Source of the DNA: Gluconacetobacter johannae
GTDB lineage: Bacteria > Pseudomonadota > Alphaproteobacteria > Acetobacterales > Acetobacteraceae
Direction of reading: 5' to 3'
DNA: 64,000 bases
NCBI RefSeq assembly: GCF_025994435.1
Contig: NZ_BAQK01000005.1
Span: 37,110 to 101,109, forward strand
The notes under the pieces are model-generated. The model did not search any database. It was not told the DNA's origin and worked only from the letters and a program-made list of their open reading frames with translations. The position numbers were made by a program, and so were the translations under genes. Positions within the stretch are counted from its first letter, which is position 1; every line of letters begins with the position of its first letter. Shown here one piece after another: positions 25,869-36,100 of the stretch.

Positions 25869-26462
25869 ATGCTTCTCTATGATCTGGACGTCTCCGGAAA
25901 CTGCTACAAGATCCGACTTTTCGCGGCCCTGACCAACACGAAGCTGGACCTCGTTCCCGTCGATCTTGCGTCGGGTGAGAACCATGATCCAGATTTTCGG
26001 AAACTGAACCCGTTTGGGGAAGTCCCCGTCCTGGTGGATGGCGACCTTACACTCCGGGACTCCCAGGCCATCCTGGTTTACCTCGCCGGTCGACTGACGG
26101 ACCGTAGTTGGTGGCCAGAGGATGCCTGGTCGCAAGCCATCATCACACAATGGCTTTCAGTGGCATCCAGCGAGGTACGCAACGGCCCCAACGCCGCCCG
26201 TCTGATCCGGAAATTCGGGTACCGCCTCGATATGGGCACCGCCATGCGCTGGACCGACAAACTCCTGCCGCTGCTTGATGAGCATGTCGAGACACAGGAC
26301 TGGTTTGCGCTCGGTCACCCTACGATCGCTGACTGCGCTCTCTTTCCCTATCTCGCACTGGCGCCCGAAGGTGGTATTGACCTTACCCCTTACCCGGCCC
26401 TGGGACGCTGGCTCGGGCGCATGCGGAATCTGCCGGGCTTCATCCCCATGCCGGGTCTGTGA
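25869..26462 (+). CDS. Glutathione S-transferase family protein
   Basis: The ATG at 25869 follows a GGAG site at 25857-25860 and gives 197 residues; the open frame extends upstream through the operator region. The N-terminal thioredoxin-like domain has D-V-S-G-N-C-Y-K-I (about 6-14, catalytic Ser/Cys region), the cis-proline F-G-E-V-P-V-L-V-D (about 50-58) and D-S-Q-A-I-L-V-Y-L (about 64-72, glutathione-binding S). The helical C-terminal domain has P-T-I-A-D-C-A-L-F near residue 154. It likely conjugates glutathione to electrophiles in the cytoplasm, with shared TetR control alongside the divergent MDR operon. Confidence 0.88.
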   Translation: MLLYDLDVSGNCYKIRLFAALTNTKLDLVPVDLASGENHDPDFRKLNPFGEVPVLVDGDLTLRDSQAILVYLAGRLTDRSWWPEDAWSQAIITQWLSVASSEVRNGPNAARLIRKFGYRLDMGTAMRWTDKLLPLLDEHVETQDWFALGHPTIADCALFPYLALAPEGGIDLTPYPALGRWLGRMRNLPGFIPMPGL

Positions 26463-26954
26463 AGTAATTATTTATATAAACATTCAGGAAAACTTTCCCA
26501 TGCGTCGGCACCGCCATCAGTGGATCGCCCAGTATGCTCTACTGCTTCCATCCGGGCTCCGCGAAACGGGCAATCAATGCACTAACCAATGACGCACTTC
26601 ACCCAATAAGGTCGCACCACCCTGTTTTCTGGCGAAGCGGCTGTGTCACCGTCGAAAATTTGTAGGAGGAAAGCTACCAAGCCCCGGTAGCCGCACTTTG
26701 TGAGGCAACTACAAAGTGGCGACACCTCTCTGGCAACCGTAACATTGAATCGCGACATCCCATCGGACAGGCTTGAACGCAGACGACATTCCATATATCG
26801 TTGAAGACGCTCTTGGCATGAGCATGGCACTCGCCGTTCCGAAGCTGCTGGCAGCATTGCTGTAAAAGATTTTTGAAACATCCTTTCAACTGGCGTTCGA
26901 GCTTGAAAGGCGGTTGGCGAGTGACGCTTGTAAATTCAAGCCAGGAGTATCGCC
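26463..26954. other. Intergenic, no convincing gene
   Basis: This 492-base stretch between the GST and DUF5623-like genes contains short open frames on both strands but none with a recognisable product. An inverted repeat (CACTTTGT at 26694-26701 and its complement at 26711-26718) is present. The ribosome site for the next gene (CAGGAG) is at the right edge. Confidence 0.45.
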
Positions 26955-28268
26955 ATGTTGAATCGTAGTGTGCGTCCTACAACAATCGATGGCGTTAAAC
27001 GTCTTGCTATCGAAATCCGGAAAAAGAGCGGAATTCAGCATTCCGCAGCTCTTGATCGTGCAGCTCAAGCCGCCAATTGCTCGAATTACCGGAATGCTCG
27101 TCGAGTTTTACCTGCGCGAGCCGTTATGTGTGCCCGGCCTTATGTATTGTTGACGATTTACTGGCGCGATGAGAAAAAACCACAGAACATAGGACGCGAA
27201 ACTCTTAACATCAGCCTCTCAAAGCCAATCCTCCACATCTGCGATAAATTAGCGCTCAAATATGCTCGGGGGTTTGGTGATCTTCGGATGGTCGCAGACG
27301 ACCATTTCGTATGCGACACATTAGCGCAAACTCAGGTTCGTGCCAGAGAGCGTCTTTGCACCGCAGAGCGCTCGCTACGCTTCATGGAATATACAGGGCT
27401 ACGCCCCTGTCGCAATCACCGTAAAAATTATCCTGACGGATCATCCAAAGACAACCTGCCAAACAACGATCATGCAACCAGATGGATTGATCCAACAATA
27501 GGACAGTTCATATTGGTTGACGAACCATATAAAGGCGCACCTGACGACTTAGAACGCACCAAATGGGCAATACGACATAGATGGAGCATTTCTAAAACCT
27601 CTTGGGCTGGGATGTATAATCCCTACGAATGCGATCTTTACATTGCGACAGAAAACTCACCGAACTATGATCTTGATGCCCTGACAAAGAAAATCAATAA
27701 TATGCCCCCGCCACTACTTGAGAAAAACTGGACCGGGGAATCCGTGCTATCGTGGGATATGTTCGTCAGTCCCATGGCGGACACACCCCAAGATATTCGA
27801 CGCGCCCGATCACAAGCCACAGTTATTCCTAGAGCCAGTACAACCTCACTTCCCTGTAGCTATAAACCTGGATCTCGGACCCGACGTCCGGTTGGTGCAT
27901 TAGGCATCGAAGGACATATCCATGCCGGAAGGATCATTAAAGCTATACTTTGGTCAGGTATGTTGCCAGACGGTGTCCACATCCGCTTGAGTTCACTCCG
28001 CTCCACGCTTGAAGGCTGGATGAGTTTCGAAATCAAACCCGGAGAGCTTGAAGGTTCCGAATTTTTTGATGTTTATTATCATCAGCCCCAAGAGACTGAT
28101 CCATATAATGGAAGAGCTAAGTCGCGCGATGGCATCGTCGCATTACTAGTCGAACTCAAAGGGCAGCTTCAAGCGACCTATCAAGACTGTGCACCACTTC
28201 GTCAGCAGATCCGACGCATCGAAATGTCAGCTACATTGGTCAACAAGATGAAGACCATTGATAACTGA
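26955..28268 (+). CDS. DUF5623-like protein
   Basis: The ATG at 26955 has a CAGGAG site 8 bases upstream and gives 437 residues. The N-terminus (R-P-T-T-I-D-G-V-K-R-L-A, about 7-18, then H-S-A-A-L-D-R-A-A-Q-A-A-N) matches what I remember of DUF5623 proteins, which occur on plasmids and accessory regions; the family name is from memory. A later part has L-L-T-I-Y-W-R-D, and the C-terminal third is helical. No catalytic motif is apparent. The gene is noticeably more AT-rich than its neighbours, and a strong terminator follows. It stands alone, and its function is unknown. Confidence 0.6.
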   Translation: MLNRSVRPTTIDGVKRLAIEIRKKSGIQHSAALDRAAQAANCSNYRNARRVLPARAVMCARPYVLLTIYWRDEKKPQNIGRETLNISLSKPILHICDKLALKYARGFGDLRMVADDHFVCDTLAQTQVRARERLCTAERSLRFMEYTGLRPCRNHRKNYPDGSSKDNLPNNDHATRWIDPTIGQFILVDEPYKGAPDDLERTKWAIRHRWSISKTSWAGMYNPYECDLYIATENSPNYDLDALTKKINNMPPPLLEKNWTGESVLSWDMFVSPMADTPQDIRRARSQATVIPRASTTSLPCSYKPGSRTRRPVGALGIEGHIHAGRIIKAILWSGMLPDGVHIRLSSLRSTLEGWMSFEIKPGELEGSEFFDVYYHQPQETDPYNGRAKSRDGIVALLVELKGQLQATYQDCAPLRQQIRRIEMSATLVNKMKTIDN

Positions 28269-28272
28269 CAGC

Positions 28273-28308
28273 TTGACGACAGCGCAGGGAATCCTGCGCT
28301 GTCGTCAA
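28273..28308. terminator. Strong terminator hairpin after the DUF5623-like gene
   Basis: Perfect 16-bp arms, TTGACGACAGCGCAGG and its complement, with a 4-base GAAT loop lie 5 bases past the stop codon. The following bases are only moderately T-rich. Because the stem is symmetrical it may act on both strands, separating this gene from the convergent esterase gene. Confidence 0.8.
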
Positions 28309-28480
28309 GATTCAATTGTAAGATCGCATTCAATCATTCCAGTATGTTGCGTCTTTATTCGGTTGAGCTGAATTCACAGTCCAAAAAAAATCTGGTCTTA
28401 CTTCTTTCATTACTCTGGATGTTCCGGACGAAATCATCCAAGCTCGCTATATATGCCAGCAAGCTGCTACGTCAGCTCTG

Positions 28481-29149
28481 TCATGATGAAAGGCAATTCA
28501 CCAACCACACATTGAGATCAACAATCTCCGCACCGATAATCTCATGCGCCATCGGATACACATGCCAGGCAACGTCATGCCCCTCGGCATGCAGCCAATC
28601 CCGCGCGAGGCGAGCCGCCGCCAGCGGCACGACCGTGTCGCCCTCACCGTGCGCCAAAAAAACCGGCGTTGCCCGGTTCGCCTCCGTTGCCTCCCTTCCC
28701 GTCTGCCCGGCCAGCGGCAGATAGCCGGACAGACCAGCAATCCCAGCCAAGGGCGACGAATAGCGCAGCCCTGTCATCAGCGACATCGCACAGCCCTGGG
28801 AAAACCCGCCGATCACGATGCGTCGAGACGGGATACTGCGCGCGACTTCCTGGTCGATCAGGCTCGCCAGATAGGCGTGGGCATTACGTAACCCCGGCTC
28901 ATCTTCCCGCAGAAGCAAATTTGGCGCGAGAAGATCATACCATGCCGGCATGCGCTCACCACCACAGACCGAAACCGGTCGGACGGGCGCGTTGGGAAAA
29001 ATGAACCGGACCGCGCCGATGGAGCGCAGGTCGAGCGCCTGGGCAATGGGCGCCAGATCCCGGCCACTCGCACCCAGGCCGTGAATAAGGATGATCGACG
29101 CGACGGGATTTTGTCCGGTTTCGACCTCCAGCGCTTTCAGCGGCTTCAT
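28481..29149 (-). CDS. Alpha/beta-hydrolase carboxylesterase
   Basis: The ATG at 29149 is preceded by GGGGAG and gives 222 residues; an alternative ATG at 29179 would add 10. The phospholipase/carboxylesterase fold is clear: L-I-H-G-L-G-A-S-G (21-29, oxyanion region), nucleophile elbow G-F-S117-Q-G, D171 in H-G-E-G-D-T-V-V-P and H202 in M-A-H-E. It resembles MhqD-type esterases linked to quinone and electrophile resistance, though that link is inference. It is divergent from the DsbA-like gene, and their shared promoter contains an ArsR-type site. Confidence 0.85.
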   Translation of the reverse strand: MKPLKALEVETGQNPVASIILIHGLGASGRDLAPIAQALDLRSIGAVRFIFPNAPVRPVSVCGGERMPAWYDLLAPNLLLREDEPGLRNAHAYLASLIDQEVARSIPSRRIVIGGFSQGCAMSLMTGLRYSSPLAGIAGLSGYLPLAGQTGREATEANRATPVFLAHGEGDTVVPLAAARLARDWLHAEGHDVAWHVYPMAHEIIGAEIVDLNVWLVNCLSS

Positions 29150-29198
29150 CCCCTGCTCCCCTTTCTCATCGACGTTCATGACGCTTGATGAAACCATG

Positions 29199-29216
29199 GT
29201 ACGGGTATAATCGTAC
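29199..29216. promoter_or_regulatory. ArsR-type operator, copy 1
   Basis: GTACG-GGTATAAT-CGTAC is an 18-base inverted repeat between the divergent esterase and dsbA-like genes. The spacer also resembles a -10 box (TATAAT). The same GTACG-N8-CGTAY pattern occurs at 30455 and 32080. Confidence 0.65.
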
Positions 29217-29240
29217 ATTATCAAGGATGCGGAGGCTGTC

Positions 29241-29963
29241 ATGAAACTCGAAATCTGGTCCGACTATGCCTGCCCTTACTGTTATATCGCTAAGCGGTTT
29301 CTCGAAGCCGCCCTGGCCGAATTCGAACATGCCCGCGAAGTCGAGATCGTCTTCCGGGCCTTCGAACTCGATCCGACATCAGGTCCGGCAGTGACCACCA
29401 CAACACTCGACCGCATCATGCGGAAATACGGCAAAAGCCGGAGCGACGCCCAGACCATGATCGACCATATCACGTCCATGGGCGAGAGATGCGGTCTCGA
29501 CATGCGCTATGCCTCGGTCCGCTACACCAACACCTTCGACGCACACCGGCTGACCAAATTCGCCGAACAGCACGGTCACGGCGCGGACATGACGGAGCGG
29601 CTGTTCCGGGCCTATTTCACCGACAACTCCCCCCTCGCCGACCATGACGTACTTGTCGGCCTTGCGCAGGATGTCGGTCTTGATGGCGACGCCGTGCGCG
29701 CCACGCTGACGGGCAGCGACTTCGCCGAAGATGTCAGGCGTGATGAAACCCGTGCGTCACAGGCGGGCGTTCATGGAGTGCCCTTCTTTGTCTTCGACGG
29801 CGCCTACGCTCTTTCAGGCGCTCAGCCGAAAGCACAATTGCTGGCCGCCCTGCGCCAGTCATGGAACGAGGCACGTAAAACAGTGTCCGAGAATCCTACC
29901 ACCGGTATGACCTGCGACAGCACGGGATGCGTCATCCCCCCTTCCGGCTCCAGCACTCCCTGA
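29241..29963 (+). CDS. DsbA-family (FrnE-like) thiol oxidoreductase
   Basis: This 240-residue protein has a thioredoxin fold with C11-P-Y-C14 at the start of the first helix and a cis-proline region, H-G-V-P-F-F (about residues 178-183). A helical insertion between them is as in FrnE/2-hydroxychromene-2-carboxylate isomerase-like proteins. No signal peptide is visible, so it acts in the cytoplasm, probably on thiols or glutathione adducts. A late C-x(5)-C pair lies in the C-terminal tail. It is divergent from the esterase gene and followed by the convergent ArsR gene. Confidence 0.88.
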   Translation: MKLEIWSDYACPYCYIAKRFLEAALAEFEHAREVEIVFRAFELDPTSGPAVTTTTLDRIMRKYGKSRSDAQTMIDHITSMGERCGLDMRYASVRYTNTFDAHRLTKFAEQHGHGADMTERLFRAYFTDNSPLADHDVLVGLAQDVGLDGDAVRATLTGSDFAEDVRRDETRASQAGVHGVPFFVFDGAYALSGAQPKAQLLAALRQSWNEARKTVSENPTTGMTCDSTGCVIPPSGSSTP

Positions 29964-29990
29964 GCAAAGGCCGTCCCGCCCGCGCTTCCG

Positions 29991-30389
29991 TCAGGCACGC
30001 GCGCCTTGGCGGGAGCGGTCGTATTCGGCGATCGTCTCCTGCGTCAGCGGATCGCTGACAAGCGGACCGAGGATGGAGTCCAGCAGACCGGGAAAGCGGC
30101 TGTCCAGATCCTCGCGTCGCAATTCAAGACGGTATTCCCGACCGATATGGCGCTGCCAGACCACACCACTGTCACGCAAGGCGCGCCAGTGATGCGTCAT
30201 GGTGGATTTTGGAATCTGCGGCAGCACATCGCAGCAGGGATGTTCGCCCCCTACGGCAATCGTCCGCACCGCAGCCAGGCGGATGGGATTACCCAATGCC
30301 GTCAGCACGGCGTCGAGCCGGATATCCTCGCGTTTCGGATGGCGTGCGATCATGCGGGGATTGGTACGCGTATCATGGGAGCGGGTCAA
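29991..30389 (-). CDS. ArsR-family regulator
   Basis: The TTG at 30389 has a GGAAG site and gives 132 residues; the ATG at 30353 would give 120. The winged-helix pattern is typical: L-D-A-V-L-T-A-L-G-N-P-I-R-L-A, then a recognition helix I-P-K-S-T-M-T-H-H-W-R-A-L-R, then a wing with W-Q-R-H-I-G-R-E-Y. An adjacent C-C pair precedes the recognition region (H-P-C-C-D) and could sense thiol-reactive compounds. It is divergent from the efflux operon. An 18-base inverted repeat found in its own promoter region recurs before the dsbA/esterase and adaptor genes, so it probably represses all of them. Confidence 0.85.
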   Translation of the reverse strand: MTRSHDTRTNPRMIARHPKREDIRLDAVLTALGNPIRLAAVRTIAVGGEHPCCDVLPQIPKSTMTHHWRALRDSGVVWQRHIGREYRLELRREDLDSRFPGLLDSILGPLVSDPLTQETIAEYDRSRQGARA

Positions 30390-30454
30390 GAAAACGCTGC
30401 TTCCAAGCCCCGTCGTAAGCCTGTGTCTCGATAAGGCTGGCCTTTAATCCGTAT

Positions 30455-30472
30455 GTACGTCTATATTCGTAT
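30455..30472. promoter_or_regulatory. ArsR-type operator, copy 2
   Basis: GTACG-TCTATATT-CGTAT lies between the ArsR gene and the outer-membrane efflux gene. It shares the GTACG-N8-CGTAY consensus with 29199-29216 and 32080-32097. Confidence 0.65.
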
Positions 30473-30506
30473 CAATGAGACTCGTTCATGATGACCGGAG
30501 GCCCCC

Positions 30507-32027
30507 TTGCCACCCAATTTCCTGCCCCCTACCCAAAGGCCAAAGCGGGTCGCCGCCGCATCACGCGCGGCCCAGCTGATTCTCGTTGCCCTGATGCCGG
30601 GCCTCACAGGCTGCACAGTCGGCCCGACCTACAAGACCCCCCAGCCACCTGATGCCGCAACATTCGGCGAAACCTGGTCGGAAACAGCGGCCGTCGCTTC
30701 GGCCAACTCCACGAAGCAGGCTGCCGGAAAGCCGGGTTCGGACTGGTGGCGTCTCTTTCGCTCGCCCCGGCTGGACGCCCTCGTCACCGAGGCACGTCGG
30801 AACAACTGGTCGATCCAGGCAGCCCAGTCCAACCTGCGCAAGGCCGTTGAGGGGCTCCATGCTGCCCAAGGCAGCCTGATGCCCCAGATCGACGCCACCG
30901 GCACCGAGGGGCGTCAGGAATACGGGGCCGCCCTGTTCGGCCCCTGGGCATGGACCTTCCCGACCTTCTCCGCCTATTCAGCCGGTCTCGACGTTTCCTA
31001 TGACCCGGATATTTTCGGCGGCAATCATCGACTGGTGCAGATGGCCGGCGCACAGAAGGATGCCGAACGGGAGCGCCGTGATGTCACGATGCTGCTGGTA
31101 ATCGGTGATACAGTCCTGACCGCCTTTGAAGTCGCCTCGACAGCAGACCAGATCACCGTGATCCGGGGTGTGATCGACACCGACCGGGAAACGCTCCGGT
31201 TGGCGACACTCGCCTGGCAGGTGGGCAGGAGACCCCGGCTGGATGTCGTGAGCGCCGAAGCACAACTGGCGCACGACCAGTCTCTCCTGCCGCCGCTGAT
31301 CAACGCCCATGAAGCCGCGCGAACGACCCTTGCCGTCCTGACCGGGCATTCGCCCGCCAACTGGACCGCACCGATCCTGACGCTCGCCGATTTCAGCCTT
31401 CCGCCAGACATCCCTGTGGTGGTGCCATCCGAACTCGTTCACGCCCGCCCGGACATCATTGGCGCCGAAGCCATGATGCGGGCGGCGAATGCCGAAATCG
31501 GCGTCCGAACCGCCGACCTCTATCCCCGGCTGACCCTCAGCGCGGCCGTCGCCGCCGAGGGGCTGATGGGCGGCCCCGCCGGCGCGGCATGGCGCCTGAT
31601 CGGCGGTACCGCTCTGCCACTTTTTCACGGCGGCACTCTCATGGCTCGGAAAAAACAGGCGGAAGAGGATTACCGGATCGCATTTGATCATTATCAGTCA
31701 GTGGTCATCAACGGCTTCCGGGAAGTCGCCGATGGCCTGAACGGCCTGAAGAACGCATCGACGGAACTGGACAACCAGCGACAGGCCCTGACCTCGGCCG
31801 ATGATGCGCTGACCCTGAGCCAGGCCGGGTATCAGGCGGGCCGGGAGACCATCCTCCAGCCGATCAACGGCCGCCGGCTCGTTCTGCTCGCGCGCCAGAA
31901 CACGGTGCGGGCACAGACCGAGATGTTCCGTCAGACGATACGGATCCTGGTGGCGACGGGCGGTGGCCTGGCCGACGCCCATGTCACACCCGATCAGTGG
32001 CGATCCGTCCGACTCGCCGCGCGATGA
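30507..32027 (+). CDS. Outer-membrane efflux lipoprotein (NodT/OprM type)
   Basis: The TTG start at 30507 has a GGAGG site 5 bases upstream and gives 506 residues. The N-terminus has a lipoprotein signal ending L-T-G-C (about residue 36), and the mature part begins with V-G-P-T-Y-K-T-P, the usual OprM/NodT opening. Two OEP repeats follow, with W-W-R-L-F and the second-half Q-A-G-Y-Q-A-G-R. It forms the trimeric outer-membrane channel of a tripartite pump. The adaptor gene starts 93 bases downstream behind its own copy of the ArsR-type site, so the pump genes may be transcribed from two regulated promoters. Confidence 0.9.
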   Translation: MPPNFLPPTQRPKRVAAASRAAQLILVALMPGLTGCTVGPTYKTPQPPDAATFGETWSETAAVASANSTKQAAGKPGSDWWRLFRSPRLDALVTEARRNNWSIQAAQSNLRKAVEGLHAAQGSLMPQIDATGTEGRQEYGAALFGPWAWTFPTFSAYSAGLDVSYDPDIFGGNHRLVQMAGAQKDAERERRDVTMLLVIGDTVLTAFEVASTADQITVIRGVIDTDRETLRLATLAWQVGRRPRLDVVSAEAQLAHDQSLLPPLINAHEAARTTLAVLTGHSPANWTAPILTLADFSLPPDIPVVVPSELVHARPDIIGAEAMMRAANAEIGVRTADLYPRLTLSAAVAAEGLMGGPAGAAWRLIGGTALPLFHGGTLMARKKQAEEDYRIAFDHYQSVVINGFREVADGLNGLKNASTELDNQRQALTSADDALTLSQAGYQAGRETILQPINGRRLVLLARQNTVRAQTEMFRQTIRILVATGGGLADAHVTPDQWRSVRLAAR

Positions 32028-32079
32028 CCGGCACCTGACTCAGTTTCATCCCCCAAATCCGGACTTCCCAGCCCTTTAA

Positions 32080-32097
32080 GTACGTATATCCGCGTAT
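32080..32097. promoter_or_regulatory. ArsR-type operator, copy 3
   Basis: GTACG-TATATCCG-CGTAT lies 24 bases before the adaptor start codon. It is the third copy of the GTACG-N8-CGTAY pattern in 2.9 kb. Confidence 0.6.
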
Positions 32098-32120
32098 AAC
32101 AATAACTTCGGGAGATATCT

Positions 32121-33191
32121 GTGCGACGCTTCTCCGTCCCCTGGCACCATGCCACCGCTCTCGCGGTGCTGATGTCCCTGCCCGCCGTAGGCAGGGCTGC
32201 CGACACTCCGGCAACGGCGGTCTCCGTCTGGCCGGTCAGACCCGTCCCTTTCGCCGCCCATATCGAGACGATCGGTCAGGTCGAGCCGTTCCAGGGGGTA
32301 ACGCTCTCCCCTGAAATCGCCGGCCGGATCACCGAACTGGATTTCGATTCCGGGGCGACCGTCCGGAAAGGCCAGTTGCTCCTGGTCCTCAATGACGCGC
32401 CGGAACAGGGCGAGCTGATCCGCCAGAGCGGCGAACTGCGGGCGGCCGAAGCTGATCTCGCCCGTGCCCGCTCTCTCATCCGCACCGGCGTAGAGAGCCA
32501 CGAGGATCTGGAGACAGCCACGGCGCGCTTCGAAGCCGCGAAAGGCAATGTCGCCAGAGTGCAGGCGGTGATCGACCAGAAGCATATCCGCGCGCCCTTC
32601 GACGGCCCCGTCGGGATCAGACAGATCAATCTCGGCCAGTATCTGAATCCGGGTGATGCCATCGCCACGCTGACGTCCTACGCCCGGATGCGAGTGAACT
32701 TCATCCTCGCCGAGGAGAACGCAGCCAGCGTGCAGCTCGGGCAGACCGTCCACCTGACATTCGACACGACGCCGGGGCAGGATTTCACCGCCACGGTCAC
32801 CACCATCGACCCGCGCATCGACGGTTCGCATACGCTCTCCATTCAGGCCCTGCTCGACGCGCCGCCGGCCGACCTGCATCCGGGCACCTACACCCATGTC
32901 TCCATTGCCGCGAAGGTGGCGCCACACCTCGTGGTCCCGGAAACCGCCGTCACCTATACCGCCTACGGAGAGACGCTTTTCGTCGAGCAGCCGTCCACCG
33001 ATGGTCCGACCGTCACCGCGACGGCTGTACGCGCGGGCGACCGCCGCAACGGATGGGTGGTTATCGATGACGGGGTGAAGCCGGACGACCGTGTCGTAAC
33101 CAGCGGCCAGAACCGCCTCGTCACCGGCGTGAAGGTGCGCGAGATTCCGGAAGTCCTGCCTCTGGCCGGCCTGCGGGAGCTGGCACAATGA
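32121..33191 (+). CDS. RND efflux periplasmic adaptor
   Basis: GTG start at 32121 with GGAG 6 bases upstream; 356 residues. An N-terminal signal peptide ends near A-V-G-R-A-A. Then come the barrel-sandwich half motifs (V-T-L-S-P-E-I-A-G-R-I, about 60-70, and H-I-R-A-P-F-D-G-P-V-G, about 155-165) flanking a short helical hairpin, and then beta-barrel and membrane-proximal domains. These are the features of MexA/MdtA-type membrane-fusion proteins that link the inner-membrane pump to the outer-membrane channel. The stop overlaps the permease start (ATGA), so the two are translationally coupled. Confidence 0.92.
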   Translation: MRRFSVPWHHATALAVLMSLPAVGRAADTPATAVSVWPVRPVPFAAHIETIGQVEPFQGVTLSPEIAGRITELDFDSGATVRKGQLLLVLNDAPEQGELIRQSGELRAAEADLARARSLIRTGVESHEDLETATARFEAAKGNVARVQAVIDQKHIRAPFDGPVGIRQINLGQYLNPGDAIATLTSYARMRVNFILAEENAASVQLGQTVHLTFDTTPGQDFTATVTTIDPRIDGSHTLSIQALLDAPPADLHPGTYTHVSIAAKVAPHLVVPETAVTYTAYGETLFVEQPSTDGPTVTATAVRAGDRRNGWVVIDDGVKPDDRVVTSGQNRLVTGVKVREIPEVLPLAGLRELAQ

Positions 33192-36100
33192 GTTTTACTG
33201 ATCGCTTCCTTCGGCGGCCTGTCCTGGCGATTGTCGTGACGATCCTGATTGTTCTCTTCGGGATCAAGGGCTTCAATTCCATCGCAACACGTCAATATCC
33301 GACCCTCGAAACCTCCACGATCCTGATCTCGACCCGCTATCCGGGGGCATCATCGGATCTCATGCAGGGCTTCGTGACCCAGCCGATCAGCGAGGCCGTC
33401 GCGTCCGTCGAGGGCATCGATTATCTTTCCTCCACCACCACGCAGGGCCTCAGCGTGGTGACGGTGCGCATGATGCTGAATTATGATTCCATGCGCGCCC
33501 TGACCGACGTGATGTCCAAAGTGAACGCGGTCAAATACCGCCTGCCGGAAGGCGCGTATGATCCGGTCATCAAACGCACCTCGGGCGGCTTCACCGCCGT
33601 CGCCTATATTGGTTTTGCCAGTACGACGCGGCCTCTCTACGAAATCTCGGATTATATCCACCGGGTCGCAGCACCGATGCTCTCGGGCATAGAGGGTGTA
33701 TCCGAGATCAGTTATTTCGGAGAGCAGCGCCTTTCGATGCGCCTCTGGCTCGACCCAGAGAAGCTGGCTGCCAACGACATGACGGGCGAGGATGTCGCGC
33801 AGGCCATCCGGGAGAACAATTTCCAGGCAGCACCCGGCCGGATCCGAGGCGTTTATACGATCAGCAATATCAACCTCAACACGGATCTGAAAACGGTCGA
33901 GGAATTCCGTGATATGGTGCTGCGCTCGACCGGTGGCCGGGTTATCCGGGTGCGGGACATCGGGCGTGCAGAACTGGGGCCGGACAATACGGACACCAGT
34001 TCACAGACCAGCACGCTTCGGCCGCCGAATGGCAAGCCAACACCACGTCCTTCGATCTTCGTGGGCCTGGAACCGTCGCCAACGGGCAACCCGCTGACGA
34101 TCATCTCGCGTCTCAACGAGATCATGCCCAAACTCAAGGCAACGCTTCCGCCGGGCATTGATGTCCGCGTCCCTTACGAGACCGCCCATTTCATTCAGGC
34201 ATCGATCGATGAAGTGACCGAAACATTCATTGAGGCGCTGCTCATCGTCATCCTTGTGATTTACCTCTCGCTCGGTACCGTGCGGGCGGTGATCGTGCCG
34301 ATCGCCACTATTCCCCTTTCGATACTTGGCGCCGTCGGGCTGATGTACACCTTCGGGTTCAGCCTGAATTTGCTCACCCTGCTGGCGATGGTGCTGTCGA
34401 TCGGGCTCGTGGTCGATGACGCCATCGTCGTGATCGAGAACGTCCATCGCCATATCGAAGAGGGCAAATCCCCCTTCGACGCCGCGTTACTCGGGGCGCG
34501 TGAGGTGGCAGGCCCTGTTGTCGCGATGACCCTCACACTTACAGCGGTTTACGCCCCGATCGCTTTCATGGGCGGACTGACGGGCACGCTGTTCAGGGAA
34601 TTTGCGCTCACGCTGGCCGGGTCCGTCATCGTCTCCGGTGTCGTCGCACTCACCTTGTCGCCGCTCATGAGCGCAAAATTGCTCAAAGCGAAAGAGAAGG
34701 AAGGCTTCATGGAACGGATGGCCGAGCGTGTCTTCGGCTTCATGACTGCGCGCTATGAAACAGTGCTCGATTTTTCGCTGCGGCATCGCTGGGTTCCGCT
34801 CGGCACGGCGGCGGTAATCTTCCTTCTTATTCCGGTCATGCTGCATGTCTCGCAGAGCGAACTGGCACCCAATGAGGACCAGGACATTGTCTATACGGCC
34901 GTCAAGGCTCCGCAATATGCCAATCTTCATTATGTCGAGACCTACGCCCAGACACTTTACGAGAAGATGTCTGAAATCCCGGAAGGCCATAGCCATTGGC
35001 AGATGAACGGAATTGACGGGATCGCCAACAGCGTTGGCGGTGTCAATCTCGACGACTGGGGCAAGCGCAGGCGTAACGCCGATCAGATCCAGATGGACCT
35101 GCAACAGCGTGTTGCTTCCATCCAGGGGACCAGCGTCTTCGTGTTCCAGATGGGGGCACTACCGGGTTCAACCGGCGGCCTGCCAGTTCAGATGGTCGTC
35201 CGCAGTGATGACAGCTATCGCAATGTCTTCGGCGTCATGTCACACCTGCGGGAAGAAGCCTCTAAAAGCGGTCTGTTTGCCGTGGTCGATAGCGACCTTG
35301 CTTTCGATAATCCGGTTGTCCGGGTCGCGGTCGATCGGACCAAAGCCAATGCGCTCGGGATCCGTATGGAGCGAATCGGCAACGCGCTGAATACGCTCAT
35401 CGGGGAAAACTACGTCAATCGCTTTGGCTATTATGGCCGGTCCTATGACGTGATCCCACAGGCTGTTCCCCTGTCCCGCCTGACACCTGACGCCCTGAAG
35501 ACCTACTACATGCGCGACCAGAACGGCCGTCAGTTACCGCTATCGGCCCTGGCCAGCGTGCGGGTCGATGTCGAGCCCAACCGCCTGCCCCAGTTCGGCC
35601 AGCAGAACTCGGCGACGTTCCAGGCCATTCTCGCCAAAGGCGTGACGATGGGTGACGCCGTGAGCTTCCTGAAGGCAAAGGCGGCGGAGTTCCCGCCCGG
35701 TTACAGCTATGACTGGCAGTCTGACTCACGCCAGTATGTACAGGAAGGGAGCGCTCTGATTTTTGCATTCCTTTTCGCACTGATTGCGATCTATCTCGTC
35801 CTGTCGGTTCAGTACAACAGCTTCACCGATCCGGTCATCATCCTCGTCAGTGTGCCGTTATCCGTGTTCGGCGCCCTTATTCCACTCGCCCTCGGTGTGA
35901 CGACCTTAAATATCTATACCGAAATCGGACTCATTACGCTGATCGGGCTGGTCAGCAAGCATGGAATCCTGATGGTCGAGTTCGCAAACGAGATCCTTCA
36001 TCGTGACAATGTAGACCGCAGGACAGCAATCGAGACGGCCGCCGCCATCCGTTTCCGACCGATCATCATGACCACAGCAGCAATGGTCGTAGGTCTTGCG

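Noticed and set aside
26502..26881. Short frames between the GST and DUF5623-like genes
   Set aside because: They lack good ribosome sites and domain similarity, and overlap each other on opposite strands.
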